Source of the DNA: an uncultured Bacteroidota bacterium
GTDB taxonomy: Bacteria; Bacteroidota; Bacteroidia; Chitinophagales; Chitinophagaceae
DNA length: 47,166 nucleotides
Assembly (NCBI GenBank): GCA_903926855.1
Contig: CAIYKV010000035.1
Span: 1 to 47,166 of the forward strand
Reading direction: 5' to 3'
Part shown: positions 1-8,995 of the stretch, one piece after another
Numbering within the stretch: position 1 is the first letter of the stretch
Layout: each line of letters starts with the position of its first letter
The notes under the pieces: generated by a model
Seen by the model: only the letters and a program-made list of their open reading frames with translations
Databases searched by the model: none
Told to the model about the DNA's origin: nothing
Position numbers and translations under genes: made by a program

Positions 1-324
1 AATGGTTTCTTCCTTTACCTGCAGGTAATTCGCATAAGAAAGATCAACGCTTTCGTTAAATTTCTTATACTTCTTTAAAAAGTTGATACAGGTATGCACT
101 ATAATCCGCCTGATCCAGCCTTCAAAAGCACCTTTGTTTTGAAACGTATGTATTTGGGTAAAAACTTTGATAAACCCTTCCTGCAACATATCCTCCGCAT
201 CTTCGCGGCTCTGAGCAAAGCGGTAACAAACACTAAGCATTTTAGGGCTATAGCGATTGTACAATTCCCGCTGCGCTGAGGCATCGTTGTGTAAACAGCC
301 TGTAATAATGGCTTGTTCCGTCAT
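1..324 (-). CDS. ECF-type RNA polymerase sigma factor, N-terminal part (runs off the window)
   Basis: Reading the minus strand from the ATG at 324 gives 108 uninterrupted codons to the window edge. The translation starts MTEQAIITGCLHNDASAQRE and contains a typical sigma-70 region 2: the helix with DAEDMLQEGFIKVF at about residues 42-55 (core RNA polymerase binding), then GAFEGWIRRI at about 65-74 (-10 recognition and melting). Region 4 lies outside the window. ECF sigma factors direct RNA polymerase to small regulons and are often paired with an anti-sigma factor, which would lie to the left and is not visible. A short dyad sits four bases upstream of the start codon. The family call is secure; the regulon is unknown. 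Confidence 0.9.
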   Translation of the reverse strand, partial: MTEQAIITGCLHNDASAQRELYNRYSPKMLSVCYRFAQSREDAEDMLQEGFIKVFTQIHTFQNKGAFEGWIRRIIVHTCINFLKKYKKFNESVDLSYANYLQVKEETI

Positions 325-327
325 GAA

Positions 328-344
328 GGGTAAAATGGTTACCC
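328..344. repeat. Short inverted repeat ahead of the sigma-factor start
   Basis: GGGTAA (328-333) and TTACCC (339-344) form a perfect 6-base dyad with a 5-base loop, ending four bases upstream of the sigma-factor ATG. It could be an operator or an mRNA hairpin over the initiation region. The 10-mer GGTAAAATGG at 329-338 recurs at 397-406, and GGTAAA (397-402) faces TTTACC (422-427). Function is inferred only. Confidence 0.3.
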
Positions 345-489
345 TAAATATAGACATTTATCCCTTTTGAATGCTGCATCCAAAACTTAGAAACCCGGTA
401 AAATGGAATAAATAAACCCTGTTTACCCCGATAGGAGCGGAAAATTTAAATAAAATGTTAATTTGAAGCAACACCCAGGGGATATCATG

Positions 490-498
490 TATCCTTTG
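490..498 (+). promoter_or_regulatory. Likely -7 promoter element for the DUF1800 gene
   Basis: TATCCTTTG resembles the Bacteroidota -7 element TAnnTTTG with one extra spacer base. Its last G lies 24 bases before the ATG at 522, the same distance seen for pheT and rplS. This favours ATG 522 over the upstream TTG at 501. No convincing -33 TTTG lies at the ideal distance. Confidence 0.4.
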
Positions 499-521
499 CT
501 TTGAGGCGAAATCCAATTAAT

Positions 522-2207
522 ATGGACAAAAAAGCATTTTTTCCTGGCAAAACTGTGACCAATGCCGATAATGTTGTTTTGTCTGAGTCGGCAACTCCCA
601 AATCGACACCGCCTAACGGGGGATTAACGCAATATGCAGGTGTTTGGACGGTGAATGAGGTAACCCATTTATTAAAACGAACTTTATTTGGTGCCTCACA
701 GGCAGATATCAGTTATTTTATTACGCTTGGGTTTCCGGCTTCTGTGGATGAAATCATCAACCCATCGGCTCCCTTACCGGATCCTCCTGTAAAGGAGTAT
801 GCGACACCTACCAATACCAGCACACCCGATTCAAATATTGCCAACGGAACAACCTGGGTTATAGACCCGAGCACCGATGGAACCGTAAATAGTTTGCGGA
901 TTGCATCCTTTAAAAAATGGTGGATGGGGGTAATGATTAACCAGGATAGAAGTATCCGAGAAAAGATGACCCTTTTCTGGCATGATCATTTTTCTACGGA
1001 AACCAATACCATCTCTGATGCGCAATTTGTTTATAATCACCACAGATTATTGCGAACCAATGCAGTTGGCAATTTTAAATCTTTAACCAGGGAAGTGACC
1101 ATTGACCCGGGTATGTTGGTATACCTGAATGGTCAGTATAATACCGTTAGTGCACCGGATGAAAATTATGGAAGAGAATTACAGGAATTGTTTTGTTGCG
1201 GCAAAAGCCCTGACTCTCAATACACCGAAGATGATGTAAAGGCGGTAGCAAGAGTACTTACCGGATGGAAGAATAATTATACAACATTGAGTTCATCTTT
1301 TGATCCGAACCGGCACGACAAAACAAATAAACAATTTTCAGCCTTCTACTCGAATACAGTCATTACAGGTAAAACAGGTGCTACCGCAGGCGATCAGGAA
1401 TTGGATGACCTGATGAATATGATTTTTGCAACACAGGAAGTGGCAAAATATATCTGTCGTTGTATTTATCGGTGGTTTGTATATTATGATATTGATAGTA
1501 CTGTTGAAGCAAATATCATTTCTCCATTGGCTGATATTTTCCGGAGCAACAATTATGAGATCAAACCAGTACTCAGCACACTTTTAAAAAGTGAACATTT
1601 TTTTGATGCACTTGCCAGGGGATGTCAGATAAAAAGTCCGGTTGATCTGGTGGTAGGCCTGTGCAGGGAATTCAATATGGTATTTGCACCTGCAACCGAT
1701 TATATCACTAATTATGGCCTGTATAACTTCCTGGTAAGCTGGGTAGCCAATATGCAACAGAATATTGGAGACCCACCTGATGTTAGCGGATGGAAGGCGT
1801 ATTACCAGGCTCCACAGTTTTATGAAATATGGATAAACAGTGATACCCTTCCCAAAAGAAACCAGTTGACCGATACATTGGTAGTGAGTGGATATACGTT
1901 TAACGGAACAAAAATGCTGGTGAATGGACCGGAATTTGCGAAAATTTTATCAAACCCCTCAGACCCCAATCAATTGATCACTGACCTGGTAAATAGTATG
2001 TTCATGATAGAGATATCAGATACATCGAAAGCAAAATTGAAACAGGATATTTTATTGGGTGGGCAAACCACAGATTATTACTGGACAGATGCCTGGGATA
2101 CATTTATCACAAATCCCGGGAACACAGCCAATACAACTACCATTCAGAACCGATTACGGGATCTGATCAAATACCTGATGGATCTGGCTGAATACCAGTT
2201 GGCATAA
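522..2207 (+). CDS. DUF1800 domain-containing protein
   Basis: A 561-residue protein with the hallmark blocks of DUF1800: HLLKRTLFGAS near the N-terminus, LFWHDHFSTE, ENYGRELQELF followed by YTEDDVKAVARVLTGWK, and DPPDVSGWKAYYQ towards the C-terminus. The family has no established biochemical role. It is nearly always encoded next to a DUF1501 protein, as here (15 bases to the next start), so the two probably act together at the cell surface or periplasm. No clear signal peptide is visible at the N-terminus, although the partner has one. ATG 522 is preferred over the in-frame TTG at 501 because a -7-like promoter element ends at 498. Family assignment is firm, function unknown. Confidence 0.9.
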   Translation: MDKKAFFPGKTVTNADNVVLSESATPKSTPPNGGLTQYAGVWTVNEVTHLLKRTLFGASQADISYFITLGFPASVDEIINPSAPLPDPPVKEYATPTNTSTPDSNIANGTTWVIDPSTDGTVNSLRIASFKKWWMGVMINQDRSIREKMTLFWHDHFSTETNTISDAQFVYNHHRLLRTNAVGNFKSLTREVTIDPGMLVYLNGQYNTVSAPDENYGRELQELFCCGKSPDSQYTEDDVKAVARVLTGWKNNYTTLSSSFDPNRHDKTNKQFSAFYSNTVITGKTGATAGDQELDDLMNMIFATQEVAKYICRCIYRWFVYYDIDSTVEANIISPLADIFRSNNYEIKPVLSTLLKSEHFFDALARGCQIKSPVDLVVGLCREFNMVFAPATDYITNYGLYNFLVSWVANMQQNIGDPPDVSGWKAYYQAPQFYEIWINSDTLPKRNQLTDTLVVSGYTFNGTKMLVNGPEFAKILSNPSDPNQLITDLVNSMFMIEISDTSKAKLKQDILLGGQTTDYYWTDAWDTFITNPGNTANTTTIQNRLRDLIKYLMDLAEYQLA

Positions 2208-2222
2208 TTAAGGAATACAAAC

Positions 2223-3791
2223 ATGAAAAGAAGAGATTTTTTAAGAAATGCAATTCCCGCAGGCGTTATGCTTCCTTCTCTGGTGGGAGGTTTTACTTTT
2301 CGTGCATTGGGTGCAGATTCTGCCATTATGAGATCATTGTTATTACCTGTTACGGAAACCGATCATGTATTTGTAATCATACAATTGAATGGGGGTAATG
2401 ATGGGTTGAATATGGTTGTACCCATTGAGAATTTTTCCAGTTATGTAAATGCACGATCGAATATTTATATTCCTGAAAACAAATTACTTGCATTGAATGG
2501 AAAAGTAGGACTTCATCCTGCAATGAGTGGATTGCATAGTATGTATTCTGATGGGCTATTGAAAGTAGTACAATCTGTGGGTTACCCGCAACCCAGTTTT
2601 TCGCATTTCAGGGCAACAGATATCTGGATGAGTGCTAGTGATAGTGAAACAGTCATCAATAGCGGATGGGCGGGGAGATACCTAAATTATGAATATCCCA
2701 ATTTCCCTAATGGATATCCCAATAGTACAATGACCGATCCATTGGCAATACAAATCGGTTCCTCAACTTCCTTGACATTGCAGGGGCCTGCTATCAATAT
2801 GGGAATGAGTATTAGCAGTACCAGTAATTTTTATAATCTGCTGAATGGCGTTCAGGATCCAGCCCCCGATACGCCGGCAGGAAAGGAATTGAGCTTTATC
2901 AGATTAGTGGCACAACAAACACAACAATACGCAACAGTTATCAAAGCAGCCGCTGGTAAAGTACCGCAACAATTGAGTTACCCGAGCAATAACTCATTAG
3001 CCGATCAATTAAAAATTGTTGCCCGGCTAATTCAGGGTGGATTAAAGACCCGGGTATATATGGTAAATTATGGGAGTTTTGATACGCATTCATTACAGGT
3101 GAATAGTAATGATGCCACTACCGGAACCCATGCAAATCTTTTGAAGAATGTAAGCGATGCCATTAAAGCTTTTCAGGATGATTTGAAATTTCTGGGCGCT
3201 GACGATAGGGTAGTAGGTATGACATTTTCTGAATTTGGCAGACGAATTAAAAGTAATGGAAGTACGGGTACTGATCATGGATCTGCTGCACCACTTTTTG
3301 TGTTTGGAAAAAATGTATTGGGAGGTGTATTAGGAGATACCCCAATCATTCCTGCAAGTGCTACCGTAAACGATAATATACCTTTTCAATATGATTTCAG
3401 AAGTGTGTATTCAACCATACTGGCTAATTGGTTATGTGTGAATGATCAGGACCTGGAGCAGATCATGCTTAAAAATTTTCAACTATTGCCCATTATGAAT
3501 GCAACTGCTTGTAAAAAGCCTGTTAATCTTTCTGGGGAGCAACTTGTAAGTAATTATCCCAATCCTTTCACTACTTCAACCATTATCACTTTCAAAACAA
3601 ATGGGGGACATACACTTATCCAGGTCCTTGATACAACTGGAAAACTCATCTCTACCCCGATTGACCAGGAAAATGTGGCTGGAACGTATACGGTTGTATT
3701 TGACGGCGGCTCTTTACCTCCTGGTGTATATTATGTGCGTTTACAAAACCTGAGTACACAGCAGGTAAGACCCATGATAAAAGTCCGATAG
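2223..3791 (+). CDS. DUF1501 protein with Tat-like signal and T9SS C-terminal sorting domain
   Basis: A 522-residue protein. Residues 1-30 start MKRRDFLRNAIPAG and continue into a hydrophobic stretch, a twin-arginine-type signal (RRxFLR). The body carries DUF1501 features such as IIQLNGGNDGLNMVVP near residue 50, NYGSFDTHSLQ, and TFSEFGRRIKSNGSTGTDHGSAA. DUF1501 belongs to the alkaline-phosphatase/sulfatase-like fold, but no reaction is established. The last 80 or so residues are a type A T9SS sorting domain: NYPNPF, then VLDTTGKLI, PGVYYVRL and a short basic end. The protein is therefore predicted to cross the inner membrane by Tat and the outer membrane by T9SS, then be anchored or released. 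It sits 15 bases after DUF1800, in one transcription unit. Confidence 0.92.
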   Translation: MKRRDFLRNAIPAGVMLPSLVGGFTFRALGADSAIMRSLLLPVTETDHVFVIIQLNGGNDGLNMVVPIENFSSYVNARSNIYIPENKLLALNGKVGLHPAMSGLHSMYSDGLLKVVQSVGYPQPSFSHFRATDIWMSASDSETVINSGWAGRYLNYEYPNFPNGYPNSTMTDPLAIQIGSSTSLTLQGPAINMGMSISSTSNFYNLLNGVQDPAPDTPAGKELSFIRLVAQQTQQYATVIKAAAGKVPQQLSYPSNNSLADQLKIVARLIQGGLKTRVYMVNYGSFDTHSLQVNSNDATTGTHANLLKNVSDAIKAFQDDLKFLGADDRVVGMTFSEFGRRIKSNGSTGTDHGSAAPLFVFGKNVLGGVLGDTPIIPASATVNDNIPFQYDFRSVYSTILANWLCVNDQDLEQIMLKNFQLLPIMNATACKKPVNLSGEQLVSNYPNPFTTSTIITFKTNGGHTLIQVLDTTGKLISTPIDQENVAGTYTVVFDGGSLPPGVYYVRLQNLSTQQVRPMIKVR

Positions 3792-3908
3792 ATATGCCCG
3801 TTTCGTCTTTCAAAACAGAATAGTAAGACAGACGCATTGCATTTATGTCACTACCCTTAAAAAATACCCAAATATTTTCAGCAGTTCAGTTCTTGTAGCA
3901 AAATCCCC

Positions 3909-3916
3909 TATGTTTG
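3909..3916 (+). promoter_or_regulatory. -7 promoter element upstream of the TonB receptor region
   Basis: TATGTTTG matches TAnnTTTG exactly. It overlaps the only plausible start codon (TTG 3914) of the small ORF that follows. Either transcription starts inside the ORF as drawn and the true start is a rarer codon downstream, or the match is coincidental. No -33 TTTG is seen about 20 bases upstream. Confidence 0.4.
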
Positions 3917-4279
3917 CAACATTGTAACAAAATACCCCTGGCAATATCTTCTACCATACGAAGTTTTCTGGCCGGTTTTTTACTGGTTATTTTTTCGATA
4001 GGAATTACACCTAAGCGAACCCTCCACAATATTGTAGCAAATCATACCGATGGGAAAGCCGGTAAAATTAATCTTCAGTTACCGGGTGAGCAGTTGAGTA
4101 CTTCATCGTTTAATTGCCAATGTGATAACCTGATCGTTGAATCTCCTTTTGTTGCAGAAACATATCAATACAATATTCCCTTTGATTATACATTTGCAAC
4201 GTTTACGGCCAAGCAGGTTTCTGGCCATTACTCGTCTGATCGATTCAGCTTTTGTCTTCGCGGTCCGCCTGCCTGTTGA
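3914..4279 (+). CDS. Small secreted or membrane protein of unknown function preceding a TonB receptor
   Basis: An ORF of 121 codons that I cannot assign to a named family. It has a hydrophobic segment (FLAGFLLVIFSIGI, about residues 18-31) that could be a signal peptide or membrane anchor. A mid-region NCQCDN holds two cysteines, and the C-terminus reads FSFCLRGPPAC. Small ORFs ending in an LRGPP-like tail ahead of TonB receptors are, as far as I recall, a recurring but uncharacterised arrangement in Bacteroidota; I cannot confirm that here. The only standard start is TTG 3914, which overlaps a -7 promoter match, and no ATG, GTG or TTG follows before the hydrophobic segment. The ORF is probably real; its start is uncertain. 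Confidence 0.55.
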   Translation: MQHCNKIPLAISSTIRSFLAGFLLVIFSIGITPKRTLHNIVANHTDGKAGKINLQLPGEQLSTSSFNCQCDNLIVESPFVAETYQYNIPFDYTFATFTAKQVSGHYSSDRFSFCLRGPPAC

Positions 4280-4299
4280 TTTTTTATAAAACAATCAAC
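4275..4299. repeat. Inverted repeat across the small ORF's stop codon
   Basis: GTTGATT (4275-4281) and AATCAAC (4293-4299) form a perfect 7-base stem with an 11-base A/T-rich loop. The left arm covers the TGA stop of the small ORF. It could attenuate read-through into the TonB receptor gene, but it lacks a following T-run and is not a clear terminator. Confidence 0.3.
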
Positions 4300-4359
4300 C
4301 CAAAATTATTTATGATAAAGGAATGATGTAAGATCATGATTCCATTTAATCAGATATTC

Positions 4360-6861
4360 ATGAAATTATTTTTTACTCTAAGGGCAGTATTTTTTTTACC
4401 GGTTCTCTGCTTTTTCTTGCATTCGGTTTCCCTTGCAGCGGGGAGATCTTTTTTTGATAATACAGCTTCGTTAAGCGGATTGATAACAGATGCGCATACC
4501 AAAAAACCATTATCCGGCGCCAGTGTGTTGATACCAGATCTAAAATTGGGTGTGGCTACTGATGCAGAAGGAAAATATGAATTTAAAAATTTACCAACAG
4601 GATCTTTTCTGATTGAAATTAAGTTTGAAGGTTTTAAAAGTATTACTAAGACTATCTCACTAAACGGAGTAACCAAAGAAAATTTTCAGTTAGAAGAAAG
4701 CGCTACCGAGATCAATGAAGTGGTGGTAACCGGCAGCTCGAAAGCAACACAGATTAAGCGAAATCCGGTACCGATTGTATCCGTTAATCATGATTACCTG
4801 GTTACTAATCTTAGTACAAATGCAATTGATGGCATTGCCAAGATACCCGGTGTACGTGCCGTAACTACCGGTCCAAATGTTTCTAAGCCGGTGATTCGTG
4901 GTTTGGGTAATAACCGGATACTTACCTTATATGATGGAGTTAGACAGGAAGGGCAACAATGGGGAGATGAACATGGAATTGAGGTAGATCAATATGCGGT
5001 AGACAGGATTGAGATTATTAAAGGCCCAGCCAGTTTAACCTATGGCTCAGATGCATTGGCAGGTGTAGTAAACCTGATCCCGGCTCAACCCGCCCCTGAA
5101 GGGAAAATGATCGGGAATATCACAACCGATTACCAGACCAACAATAAATACTTTGGTGGAACGGCTATGTTAGGAGCCACAAAGAATGGAGTAGAGTGGA
5201 TGGGTAGGATTTCGCATAAACAGGCTACGAATTACCAGGATAAATATGATGGAAGGGTTTTTGGAACAGCGTTTAATGAAACCGATTTGAATGCATCTGT
5301 AGGGATTCATAGAAAATGGGGATACTCGCATCTTAGCGTTGTACTATACGATGACAAACAGGAGATACCCGATGGTAGCAGGGATAGTGCGAGCAGACGT
5401 TTCACCCGACAAATCTCAGAAGCAGATACTGTTCGGCAAATTGTATCAGATGCGGATCTGAATAGTTATACCATAGAAAAGCTTCACCAAAGGGTGCAGC
5501 ACTACAGGGCATTTTTGAGTAATAATATTATGCTGGGTGGTGGCAGGTTAGATTTGAATCTGGGATTTCAGGAAAGTGTGCGTAGAGAATTCAGTCACCC
5601 GGTATTATATACGATTCCCGGATTATATCTTCAATTGAACTCCTATACATATGATATCAAATATCATTTGCCGGAGAATAATAACCTGAATGTGAGTGTG
5701 GGCTTGAATGGAATGTACCAGACAAATACCGTTACCAATGGAACAGAATTCATAATCCCTTCCTATAAACAATTTGATGTAGGCGGATTTGTACTGGTAA
5801 AGAAAAGTGTTGGAAAGCTGGATATAGCAGGGGGATTGCGGTATGATATCCGATCTTTTAATAATGACGCATTATATACCATTGCCAACCCGGTTACCGG
5901 GTTTGATATGCCCGTGACTGCATCCACAGCCGGGGCAAAAAATCCTTTTTCAGATTACAGCAAAACATTTTCTGGAATCTCGGGTAGTTTGGGAGGAACC
6001 TATAACTTTTCAAATGCTTTTTCAATGAAAGCGAATATTGCACGCGGGTTCCGGTCACCCAATATTTCTGAAATATCTGCTAATGGTGTTCACCCGGGAA
6101 CAAATATTTATCAAATCGGGAATGATAATTTCAAACCCGAATTCAGTTTGCAGGAAGATCTTGGATTTGTTTACTCTTCAAAGTATGCGGTATTCCAGTT
6201 GAATCTGTTCAATAATTTCATCAGCAACTATATATATAACCAAAAATTAGTTGGCGTAAATGGCAAGGATTCCGTGATAGTTCCCGGCAACCAGACTTTC
6301 AAATTTCAGGCAAGCAGGGCCAATTTATATGGAGCAGAATTTAATATTGACCTGCACCCGTTGAAAATTTTGCATTTTGAAAACAGCTTTTCTTTGCTTT
6401 ATGCAGATAATAAAGGTAACAGTAATGTGAAATTATCTGATTCTGAAAAATACCTTCCATTGATTCCGCCTGCGCATGGCAGTTCTGAATTAAGAGTAGA
6501 CCTTGATTGGAAATCTGCAGGCATTAAACATGCGTTTGCTAAAATTCAAGTTGAATATTATGCAACCCAAAATCGAATCTTTTCTGCCTATGGTACCGAG
6601 ACAGCAACACCCGGCTATACGCTGTTTAATGCAGGAGTAGGTGGTGGCATAACCAACCGGAAGGGAGCTATTTTCATGAATGTATATATTATGGGTAATA
6701 ACCTGTTTAATGTGGCTTATCAGGATCACCTCAATCGCTTAAAATATTTCGAAGAATATCCTGGAAATTTTACAGGACATAATGGTATTTATAATATGGG
6801 AAGAAATATCAGTTTTAAAATCAGCTTTCCCATCAATGCCTCTCTCATTAAAACATCCTGA
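4360..6861 (+). CDS. TonB-dependent outer-membrane receptor with carboxypeptidase-regulatory N-domain
   Basis: Domains in order: signal peptide (MKLFFTLRAVFFLPVLCFFL), a carboxypeptidase-D regulatory-like repeat (LSGLITDAHTKKPLSGASV to about residue 125), a plug domain (NEVVVTGSSKATQIKRNPVP, then KPVIRGLGNNRI and VDRIEIIKGPASLTYGSDA), and a 22-strand-type beta-barrel to the C-terminus. Such proteins import siderophores, metals, cobalamin or glycans using energy from TonB-ExbBD. There is no SusD partner next door, so a glycan substrate is not supported. The arrangement, with a small Cys-containing ORF upstream, would suit a metal or chelate, but the substrate is unknown. An in-frame ATG at 4336 is possible, but ATG 4360 puts the signal peptide at the N-terminus. 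Confidence 0.92.
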   Translation: MKLFFTLRAVFFLPVLCFFLHSVSLAAGRSFFDNTASLSGLITDAHTKKPLSGASVLIPDLKLGVATDAEGKYEFKNLPTGSFLIEIKFEGFKSITKTISLNGVTKENFQLEESATEINEVVVTGSSKATQIKRNPVPIVSVNHDYLVTNLSTNAIDGIAKIPGVRAVTTGPNVSKPVIRGLGNNRILTLYDGVRQEGQQWGDEHGIEVDQYAVDRIEIIKGPASLTYGSDALAGVVNLIPAQPAPEGKMIGNITTDYQTNNKYFGGTAMLGATKNGVEWMGRISHKQATNYQDKYDGRVFGTAFNETDLNASVGIHRKWGYSHLSVVLYDDKQEIPDGSRDSASRRFTRQISEADTVRQIVSDADLNSYTIEKLHQRVQHYRAFLSNNIMLGGGRLDLNLGFQESVRREFSHPVLYTIPGLYLQLNSYTYDIKYHLPENNNLNVSVGLNGMYQTNTVTNGTEFIIPSYKQFDVGGFVLVKKSVGKLDIAGGLRYDIRSFNNDALYTIANPVTGFDMPVTASTAGAKNPFSDYSKTFSGISGSLGGTYNFSNAFSMKANIARGFRSPNISEISANGVHPGTNIYQIGNDNFKPEFSLQEDLGFVYSSKYAVFQLNLFNNFISNYIYNQKLVGVNGKDSVIVPGNQTFKFQASRANLYGAEFNIDLHPLKILHFENSFSLLYADNKGNSNVKLSDSEKYLPLIPPAHGSSELRVDLDWKSAGIKHAFAKIQVEYYATQNRIFSAYGTETATPGYTLFNAGVGGGITNRKGAIFMNVYIMGNNLFNVAYQDHLNRLKYFEEYPGNFTGHNGIYNMGRNISFKISFPINASLIKTS

Positions 6862-6887
6862 TAGCAGCTTGTTAAGAAATTGAAAGT

Positions 6888-6925
6888 ATACAAAAGCCGC
6901 TGATAAAAACCAGCGGCTTTTGTAT
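6888..6925. terminator. Bidirectional terminator between converging genes
   Basis: ATACAAAAGCCGCTG (6888-6902) pairs perfectly with CAGCGGCTTTTGTAT (6911-6925) around an 8-base loop. The stem has A-rich and T-rich flanks on both strands, so it can stop transcription of the TonB receptor (plus) and of the S15 hydrolase (minus). Confidence 0.88.
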
Positions 6926-6957
6926 GCTTTCCTAAAATTGAACAATATGCGAGCTGA

Positions 6958-8805
6958 TTATTTTATTACAGGCAATACCAGTTTCGATTCATTATAAAAC
7001 ACTTTAATGGTTGATTTTTGAAAATCTGATTCATTGGCTTGATAGATATTGGTAAATTTTTGTGGGTTTCTATCAACCAATGGAAACCAACTGCTTTGAA
7101 TCTGTACCATTACCCTATGCCCCTTTTTAAATGTATGTGCTACATCCGGTAATGTATATTTTACCTGTGTTGGTTTGCCTGGTACAAAGGGCTCGGGGTT
7201 TTCAAAACTGTTGCGGAATTTTCCACGCATTACTTCTGCCCGAACCAGCATCTGGTAATTATTCATTACATATGCATTTGGAGTAGAATATTGAAAATCA
7301 TCCGGAAATACATCGATCAGTTTTACCACAAAATCTGCATCTGTTGTAGAGATACTTACTTTCAAATCTGCTACCAAAGGCCCGCCAAGTGTTAGGTCCT
7401 CAGTTAATATACCTGTTTGAAATACCAGCACATCCGTTCTTCTGGCTGCAAAACGCTGGTCATCTGTCATATATTCCCGCGTTCTTCCGGTAGGAACTGC
7501 TTCTGTATAAGGAACAGGTTTGGAAGGATCACTTACATATTCTGCATAGGAAACTGATTTTTCAGTAACCGGGTCAAATGAGAGCGATCCATTTTTCTGC
7601 AGGAAAATATTAGTGGGCTTCATATTATCTGCCGGCCATTTGGGTAATTGGTGCCATTTATTTTCACCGGTAAAAAAAATATTCGCTTCACTGATCTTTT
7701 CAACTGATCCTTTTCCTTTCAGGTAATAGTTGAAAAATGGGACTTCAATATTTTGACCATACCATTCACTCGTATTACTTTCAAATTGAACATTACCCAA
7801 ATGGGTTCCGTCTCCACTGGCCCATTGACCATGATACCATGGACCCATTACCAGTTTATTATTATTTTTCGCTTTGGCTTCTATGGATTTGTAAACATTC
7901 CATGCGCCAAAACAATCTTCTGCATCAAATAAACCACCCACCAGTAGCGTGGCAATATCCGGAGAAATATTATCTACAAAATTTCTGGGATTTCTTGCCT
8001 GCCACCAGGCATCATAATTGGGATGCTCGTACAAGTCTTTCCAGAATGCAACACTATCGCCCATCAGTTTGGCAAGATTGGGCAGAGTGGCAGTTCTTAA
8101 ATAAAATTCATATGTGTCATGGGTAGGAAAAGTAAAACCTTTAGGCCCAATGGTAGTTGGTGCAGGCCTTGGTTTACCAAACCCGCTGTAAAAAGGAAAT
8201 GCATCCATCACCATAAATGCGCCGTTATGGTGAAAATCATCTCCAATAAACCAATCGGTTACCGGTGCTTGGGGGCTCACTGCTTTTAGTGCAGGATGAT
8301 TAGATAAAGCAGCCATAGTCGAATAAAATCCTGGGTAAGAAATGCCAAATACACCCACATTGCCATTGTTGTTCTCAATATTTTTTACCAACCAGTCGAT
8401 GGTATCATAGGTATCACTCGCTTCATCGGTTTCTGTTCCTTTTTTATCTTTTATATATGGACGAACATCTACAAAATTGCCTTCACTCATCCATCTGCCT
8501 CTTACATCCTGCGCAATCATGATATAGCCTTCTTTGAGGTATTCTTTATAGTGACCCCTTGCGGCAAAATTCTTAAAATTGGTTTCTCCATAAGGCGCAC
8601 AGGAATAAGGCGTGCGTGTTAAGAGAAAAGGGTGTTTTTCTGTTTTGTCTTTGGGGATATAGAGGGAAGTGAACAGCTTTACTCCATCGCGCATGGGTAT
8701 ATATAATTCTTTCTTGATGTAATTCGCTGCCAGCCAACCTGCATCATAGGTTTGGGAAAAACACAGAATTGGGCATAATAAAAGAAGGAATACTAGTTTT
8801 CTCAT
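6958..8805 (-). CDS. CocE/NonD family hydrolase (peptidase S15-like)
   Basis: A 615-residue alpha/beta hydrolase. It begins with a Sec signal peptide (MRKLVFLLLLCPILCFSQ), so it is exported. The nucleophile elbow is GISYPGF with Ser at residue 156. A candidate acid lies in GGLFDAEDCFGAW and a candidate histidine in GPWYHGQWASGDG. The C-terminal third is the jelly-roll domain of X-Pro dipeptidyl-peptidases and cocaine esterase (LVADLKVSISTTDADFVVKL). The family cleaves X-Pro dipeptides, esters or beta-lactam precursors; residues alone do not separate these. It is a single gene with its own terminator, facing the TonB receptor. Family is firm, substrate open. Confidence 0.9.
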   Translation of the reverse strand: MRKLVFLLLLCPILCFSQTYDAGWLAANYIKKELYIPMRDGVKLFTSLYIPKDKTEKHPFLLTRTPYSCAPYGETNFKNFAARGHYKEYLKEGYIMIAQDVRGRWMSEGNFVDVRPYIKDKKGTETDEASDTYDTIDWLVKNIENNNGNVGVFGISYPGFYSTMAALSNHPALKAVSPQAPVTDWFIGDDFHHNGAFMVMDAFPFYSGFGKPRPAPTTIGPKGFTFPTHDTYEFYLRTATLPNLAKLMGDSVAFWKDLYEHPNYDAWWQARNPRNFVDNISPDIATLLVGGLFDAEDCFGAWNVYKSIEAKAKNNNKLVMGPWYHGQWASGDGTHLGNVQFESNTSEWYGQNIEVPFFNYYLKGKGSVEKISEANIFFTGENKWHQLPKWPADNMKPTNIFLQKNGSLSFDPVTEKSVSYAEYVSDPSKPVPYTEAVPTGRTREYMTDDQRFAARRTDVLVFQTGILTEDLTLGGPLVADLKVSISTTDADFVVKLIDVFPDDFQYSTPNAYVMNNYQMLVRAEVMRGKFRNSFENPEPFVPGKPTQVKYTLPDVAHTFKKGHRVMVQIQSSWFPLVDRNPQKFTNIYQANESDFQKSTIKVFYNESKLVLPVIK

Positions 8806-8952
8806 GATTACAGTTTTTAAGGATTATCGATATTAATAAAAACCCTTCAACAAATCGAAAGAAAATCGAATAGATAGGTTGGTACTCACCGAAAACTTTA
8901 TTTGCAACAATATTGCAAAAGCAACAAGGTTGTATTTCACATGTGAATTATA

Positions 8953-8976
8953 GCTGATATAGAAGCTTCTATCAGC
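8953..8976. repeat. Near-perfect palindrome upstream of DUF2721
   Basis: GCTGATATAGAAG (8953-8965) faces CTTCTATCAGC (8966-8976). The arms match over 11 bases once a 2-base TA bulge is allowed. It lies 20 bases upstream of the DUF2721 ATG and is followed by TTCTTTTG. It could be an operator, or a weak terminator given the T-rich tail. Confidence 0.35.
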
Positions 8977-8995
8977 TTCTTTTGTAAATTGCCTA

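Noticed and set aside
7737..8126. 129-codon ORF opposite the S15 hydrolase
   Set aside because: Lies wholly within a well-supported gene and has no recognisable motif.
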